Assembly (NCBI GenBank): GCA_020216655.1
Contig: JAIWNU010000020.1
Span: 1 to 10,000, forward strand
Direction of reading: 5' to 3'
DNA from: Treponema sp.
GTDB taxonomy: Bacteria > Spirochaetota > Spirochaetia > Treponematales > Breznakiellaceae
Length of the DNA stretch: 10,000 nucleotides
The notes under the pieces were generated by a model. The model worked only from the letters and a program-made list of their open reading frames with translations. It was not told where the DNA came from and made no database searches. The translations under genes and the position numbers were made by a program. This document shows positions 7,035-10,000 of the stretch, in pieces; within the stretch, counting starts at the first letter, position 1; every line of letters starts with the position of its first letter.

Positions 7035-8435
7035 TTAGGCCTGTTCGCTCGCGCCTTTTCCTGTTTTCCCGCTCAGCCCCACTAAAAGCCCCAAACGAGA
7101 CAGTTCCAGCTCCAAAAAAGTGCGACCCACGCCCCATAGATCCAAAAAGTCCCGATAGGCCCGGTATTCTGGATCATTTATATTGATGAAATTCCGCCGC
7201 TCAGTGCGCTGCTCCCGGCCTGCGCGGATCAACACATTTTTTGGGGTATGTTCCATGGTAATAAACTCAACCATTTCCGCCGAATAGCCAAAGGCTTTAA
7301 GCATGAGGAGCCGGGAAGCGTCGGTCACGAGGCTTGCCTGTTTGTCCCTGGTAACACCAAAGCGGAGGATTGAATCCATGAGAGGATTTTTAAGTTGATG
7401 AAAAAACTCGTGCTGGCAGCAGGGAACGGCTAGGATTGCCGGGCTGCCCCAGAAAAGTGCCTTGGCCAGAGCCGCATCGGTAGCAATATCGCAGGCATGG
7501 AGGCTGATCACCATGTCAGGAAGGCGGCTCTGTTCATGAGGCGCTGCATCAAGCTGAAAGTTGGCAATATCTCCCACTTCAAAACGGAGTTTGGTGCAGC
7601 CGAGCCGGGCCGCTATCCCATTGCAGAACTCTACCACATCGGATTTGAGATCCAGCCCCGTGACCATAAAATCTGTATAGCCCCGATCCAGGAGGAAATG
7701 GTAGAGCGCGAAGGTCAGATAGGCCTTGCCGCTCCCGAAATCTACTATGTATAAGGGCTTCTCCTGGGGAAAAGGCTGGAGGGCAGTCTCCACAAACTCC
7801 AGGTATTTGTTGATCTGGCGGAACTTATCGTATTTTTTGGGGTAAACCCGGCCGCTTTTATCCATGACACCCAGTTCTACGAGAAAAGGTACCGGCTGCC
7901 CCTCCTGCAGGAAATGGCTCTTTCTACGGTTATGGGAAAGAGACTCCCGATTTTTAGTAGGCGGCTTTTCTGACAGGCGGCACTGGCCGGATGGCAACCA
8001 GTAGAATTGATAGTCAGCGCGGCTTGTAAAAATGGTGCCCTCAGAAAACGCGCACATCGCTGCAGTAAGAACTGCGGCACCGGCGGCGGGCGCGGCGGGT
8101 TCAAACTCGGCGGCGTGCGGAAAGTGTTTATGAAAGGTCTTAGGGCCTCTCTGCAGCTCAGCTTGGAGCTGCAAGACACCCTTGAGTTCCACGGGCCGCA
8201 GTTTGAGCTTATCGCAATGGATAAAATCAGAGAGGCTGCCATCGCCCGCATCGTCGGCATCGCCGCAGCGCCCTCCAGTGGCTTCGCCGCCGCCGCGCCC
8301 GCCGCTGCTTGCCACTGGGGCTGTGGGCCCAAAACGGGGCCGGGAAAAGACCGCGTACACCAAAGTGTCCGCAATATCTAGGGAGGCAATAAAATCCTTT
8401 AATTGGTCCGCCCCGAGCGGCTTTGCAGCACCCAT
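7035..8435 (-). CDS. class I SAM-dependent methyltransferase, Methyltransf_32-like
   Basis: This 466-residue protein probably transfers methyl groups from S-adenosylmethionine. Its substrate is unknown. The Rossmann-type SAM site begins with IVDFGSGKAYLTF (about 230-242), followed by GLDLKSDVVEFC (about 260-271) and an acidic GDIANF (288-293). HACDIATD (313-320) and VPCCQHE (337-343) are typical of the Methyltransf_32 / METTL25-like group. The N-terminal half (VFSRPR ... KLKLRPVELKGVLQLQ ... FTSRADYQFYWL) looks like the accessory domain seen in these proteins. It is interrupted by a Gly-rich stretch (about residues 35-67) and an Ala-rich stretch (about 108-127). The start is ATG 8435, with GGAG five bases upstream in the 13-base gap after the phosphatase gene. 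An in-frame start at 8510 lies inside that gene and has no such signal. The spacing suggests co-transcription with the PHP gene. Confidence 0.85.
   Translation of the reverse strand: MGAAKPLGADQLKDFIASLDIADTLVYAVFSRPRFGPTAPVASSGGRGGGEATGGRCGDADDAGDGSLSDFIHCDKLKLRPVELKGVLQLQAELQRGPKTFHKHFPHAAEFEPAAPAAGAAVLTAAMCAFSEGTIFTSRADYQFYWLPSGQCRLSEKPPTKNRESLSHNRRKSHFLQEGQPVPFLVELGVMDKSGRVYPKKYDKFRQINKYLEFVETALQPFPQEKPLYIVDFGSGKAYLTFALYHFLLDRGYTDFMVTGLDLKSDVVEFCNGIAARLGCTKLRFEVGDIANFQLDAAPHEQSRLPDMVISLHACDIATDAALAKALFWGSPAILAVPCCQHEFFHQLKNPLMDSILRFGVTRDKQASLVTDASRLLMLKAFGYSAEMVEFITMEHTPKNVLIRAGREQRTERRNFININDPEYRAYRDFLDLWGVGRTFLELELSRLGLLVGLSGKTGKGASEQA
8275..8318. repeat. 8-base inverted repeat flanking a GC-rich coding stretch
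   Basis: CCAGTGGC at 8275-8282 and GCCACTGG at 8311-8318 are exact reverse complements separated by 28 very GC-rich bases. They sit in the methyltransferase gene and frame the DNA coding for the Gly-rich segment. With such a long loop and short arms this may be chance. Confidence 0.4.
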
Positions 8436-8448
8436 ACAGGCTCCAGTC

Positions 8449-9198
8449 TTAGGACCTGAGCGGCAAAGCGGCATAGGCTGCCTGGCGGGCGGCCTTGCGT
8501 TTTTCCACAAAGGCCTGGAACCGCTCCAGACTGCTGTTAAGCACGAGCTCCTCCGGAGCCTTTGCGGCGTCCAGCAGGGCCTTTACTTCATCGAAACGGC
8601 CCACATCTTCCCAATAATGAGCATCGCTGCCGCATACCATAGGGCAGGACATAGCCACGCAAAGCCGGGCGATTTCCAGACAGTTTTGGTGGCTCCCTTT
8701 TCGTATCCGGAAAGAACTGTCATTTATTTCCAGGGCCTTGCCGTTTTCTTTGGCAGCCGCAACCACCCGTTCCAGATCAATCGGGAAGGCAGGATTTCCC
8801 GGATGAGAAATGGCATCCACCCAGGGGCCCTGGAGGGCCGCCACGAGGGCCTCCGTGTTTTCCTCCCTGCCATGATCTTCGAAACATATTTCGTGAAAAC
8901 CAGCCATGACAAAGTCGAGCCGGGCAAGGATATAGGGTTCCAGGTCTATGTCTCCTGAGGTGTTCATGATATTCGCCTCTATGCCGCCGAAAAAGCTTAC
9001 CCCCATAATGGAAGAAGGCAGAACCCGCAGATTGCTGAAATGGTAAGGATGGGTGGTGCCAGGCATACCAGGACCGTGATCAGTCAGTACAAAGGCTTTA
9101 AGCCCCCGTTCCCGAGCCCCCCGGGCAAGATCTTCTACCGTAGAAAACGCGTGGCCCGACGCCACCGAATGGGTATGTGAATCAACAAGAATATTCAT
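8449..9198 (-). CDS. ycdX: YcdX-type PHP-domain metal-dependent phosphatase
   Basis: This 249-residue protein is close to E. coli YcdX (245) in length and layout. PHP-family proteins of this type are cytoplasmic trinuclear-metal phosphoesterases; the physiological substrate is not settled. All nine ligands known in YcdX have counterparts: His8 and His10 (DSHTHS), His16 (SGHAFST), His41 (TDHGP), Glu74 (GIEANI), His102 (AGFHE), His132 (SHPGNP), and Asp192 and His194 (GSDAH). The typical ALEINDSSF and RKGSHQNC stretches are also present. The start is ATG 9198, matching the family N-terminus MNILVDSHTH. A TTG at 9252 would add an 18-residue hydrophobic leader without family support. No Shine-Dalgarno precedes ATG 9198, and a TATAAT ends four bases before it. 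The methyltransferase gene begins 13 bases after its stop. Confidence 0.93.
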   Translation of the reverse strand: MNILVDSHTHSVASGHAFSTVEDLARGARERGLKAFVLTDHGPGMPGTTHPYHFSNLRVLPSSIMGVSFFGGIEANIMNTSGDIDLEPYILARLDFVMAGFHEICFEDHGREENTEALVAALQGPWVDAISHPGNPAFPIDLERVVAAAKENGKALEINDSSFRIRKGSHQNCLEIARLCVAMSCPMVCGSDAHYWEDVGRFDEVKALLDAAKAPEELVLNSSLERFQAFVEKRKAARQAAYAALPLRS

Positions 9199-9252
9199 AC
9201 CGATTATATAACACGGAATAAGGTACAGAATAAATAGATCTAGCCATACCAA
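9199..9252 (-). promoter_or_regulatory. possible promoter with -10 almost touching the phosphatase start
   Basis: On the minus strand a perfect TATAAT occupies 9208-9203, and only CGGT separates it from ATG 9198. A transcript from this -10 would begin at or next to the start codon, so it would be leaderless. No recognisable -35 lies 16-18 bases upstream, so the match could be chance in an AT-rich gap. Confidence 0.3.
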
Positions 9253-10000
9253 TCAGCTCAGCCGGGCATTGGGAAGCTCAACAAAAAACACCGTTTTTCC
9301 GGGAACACTAGAAAAACCAATAAGCCCCCCATGGCTTTCGACTATTTTTTTTGAAATATCCAGCCCAAGTCCAATACCTTCTCCGTCCTTTTTCGTTGTA
9401 AAAAAGGGTTCAAAAATATGCGCCTGATTCTCCTTGGTTATTCCCTTGCCAGTATCGGTAATACTCACCCGGACCCTATCGGGTTCCAATAATTCAGTGC
9501 TAATAGTCAGTACACCTTGATAATCCATAGCCTGCAAAGCATTTTTAATAATATTAAACCATACCTGATCCAATTTTTCTGGAGACCCCTTAAGCAATAT
9601 TCCCGCATATTGTTTCTGAACATTCACCCCTTGCTTTATAAAAGACTCCATTAAAACTAAAATGTTGTCGATCCGCTCTTCAAGCTTAAATTCGGTTTGA
9701 GATGCGGCTATTTCCGGCATGAGGTAGTATTGAATAGCACCTACTACCCGTGCGGCTTTCTCCGTTGCAAGATGAATCACTTCCGCCATATCCATGACAA
9801 CCGCAAGCCGGCTCACCAAAGAAACGAGGAGCCCTGCGTCAGGGTACTTAAGCCATTCGAGAGGAATACTTGTTCCTGGCATTAAACCGATTTCTACCAG
9901 GTTTTCGGCTAAAAGAGCAGCGTTATCTATCCCTTCTGCGGACAGTATTTCTTCTGCCTTTTTATATAAGACAATTGATGAACTATCATTCTGTTTGCGG
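9253..10000 (-). CDS. sensor histidine kinase-like protein, C-terminal part with HATPase domain; N-terminus beyond the window
   Basis: The frame is open from the right edge to the TGA at 9253, giving 248 residues. The visible Met at 9882 is internal, since coding-like sequence continues upstream of it (KKAEEILSAEGIDNAALLAENL). The last 150 residues or so are a GHKL/HATPase_c ATP-binding domain: N-box QVWFNIIKNALQAM, G1 box DTGKGI, F-box IFEPFFTTK and G2 box GIGLGL. The segment before it (EVIHLATEKAARVVGAIQYYL) resembles the second dimerisation helix of kinases such as those with N-terminal cyclic-nucleotide-binding or similar sensors. The usual phosphoacceptor motif (HELNNPL-like) is not seen in the part present. 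It could be a degenerate kinase, or a protein signalling through the ATPase domain. The partner regulator and sensor domain are unknown. Its DNA looks richer in A+T than its neighbours. Confidence 0.85.
   Translation of the reverse strand, partial: RKQNDSSSIVLYKKAEEILSAEGIDNAALLAENLVEIGLMPGTSIPLEWLKYPDAGLLVSLVSRLAVVMDMAEVIHLATEKAARVVGAIQYYLMPEIAASQTEFKLEERIDNILVLMESFIKQGVNVQKQYAGILLKGSPEKLDQVWFNIIKNALQAMDYQGVLTISTELLEPDRVRVSITDTGKGITKENQAHIFEPFFTTKKDGEGIGLGLDISKKIVESHGGLIGFSSVPGKTVFFVELPNARLS

Noticed and set aside
8182..8958. Plus-strand open frame of 258 codons opposite the phosphatase and methyltransferase genes
   Set aside because: It covers parts of two well-supported minus-strand genes with catalytic motifs and has no recognisable domain or ribosome-binding site of its own.
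9199..9252. N-terminal hydrophobic extension of the PHP phosphatase from a TTG at 9252, as a possible membrane anchor
   Set aside because: There is no Shine-Dalgarno and a rare start codon, and the family begins at the DSHTHS stretch. The extension is the intergenic gap read through.

Overview
All nine genes here lie on the minus strand, so transcription runs from right to left. No RNA gene, insertion sequence, CRISPR array, integrase or attachment site was seen. Coding density is very high and the longest gap without a gene is 97 bases. Base composition is moderately GC-rich overall, with very GC-rich patches inside two genes and a visibly AT-richer kinase gene at the right end. The organism cannot be fixed from the window. 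Strong Shine-Dalgarno sequences, a mannitol-type PTS with a Bacillus-like MtlR, and an HPr that keeps the regulatory serine all fit a fermentative bacterium. My low-confidence guess is a spirochaete of the Treponema/Breznakiella kind.

Right part (10000 down to 7035): the C-terminal part of an atypical sensor histidine kinase that runs off the window, then a YcdX-type PHP metal-dependent phosphatase with all nine metal ligands, then a SAM-dependent methyltransferase of the Methyltransf_32 type with two low-complexity insertions in its N-terminal half.

Left part (6937 down to 1): a compact sugar phosphotransferase (PTS) operon. In transcription order it encodes an EIICB membrane permease (mtlA-like), an MtlR-type PRD activator, a free EIIA (mtlF-like), Enzyme I (ptsI), HPr (ptsH) and a PfkB-family 1-phosphofructokinase-like kinase (fruK-like) that runs off the left edge. 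From mtlR onward every junction overlaps (by 23, 1, 4 and 8 bases), which points to one co-translated unit. Together these genes encode the full phosphate chain PEP > EI > HPr > EIIA > EIIB > sugar, the regulator that reads that chain, and a kinase for a ketose phosphate. The fruK-like gene has no annotation in a simple complete-ORF list because its stop lies outside the window, but its frame is open from 970 to base 1.

The points most worth a second look are the PTS operon carrying its own EI and HPr in the order ptsI-ptsH, the pairing of a mannitol-type permease with a fructose-1-phosphate-type kinase and no mannitol-1-phosphate dehydrogenase in view, a His-rich tandem repeat inserted just after the kinase catalytic motif, and an MtlR whose first PRD appears to have lost both phosphorylatable histidines.
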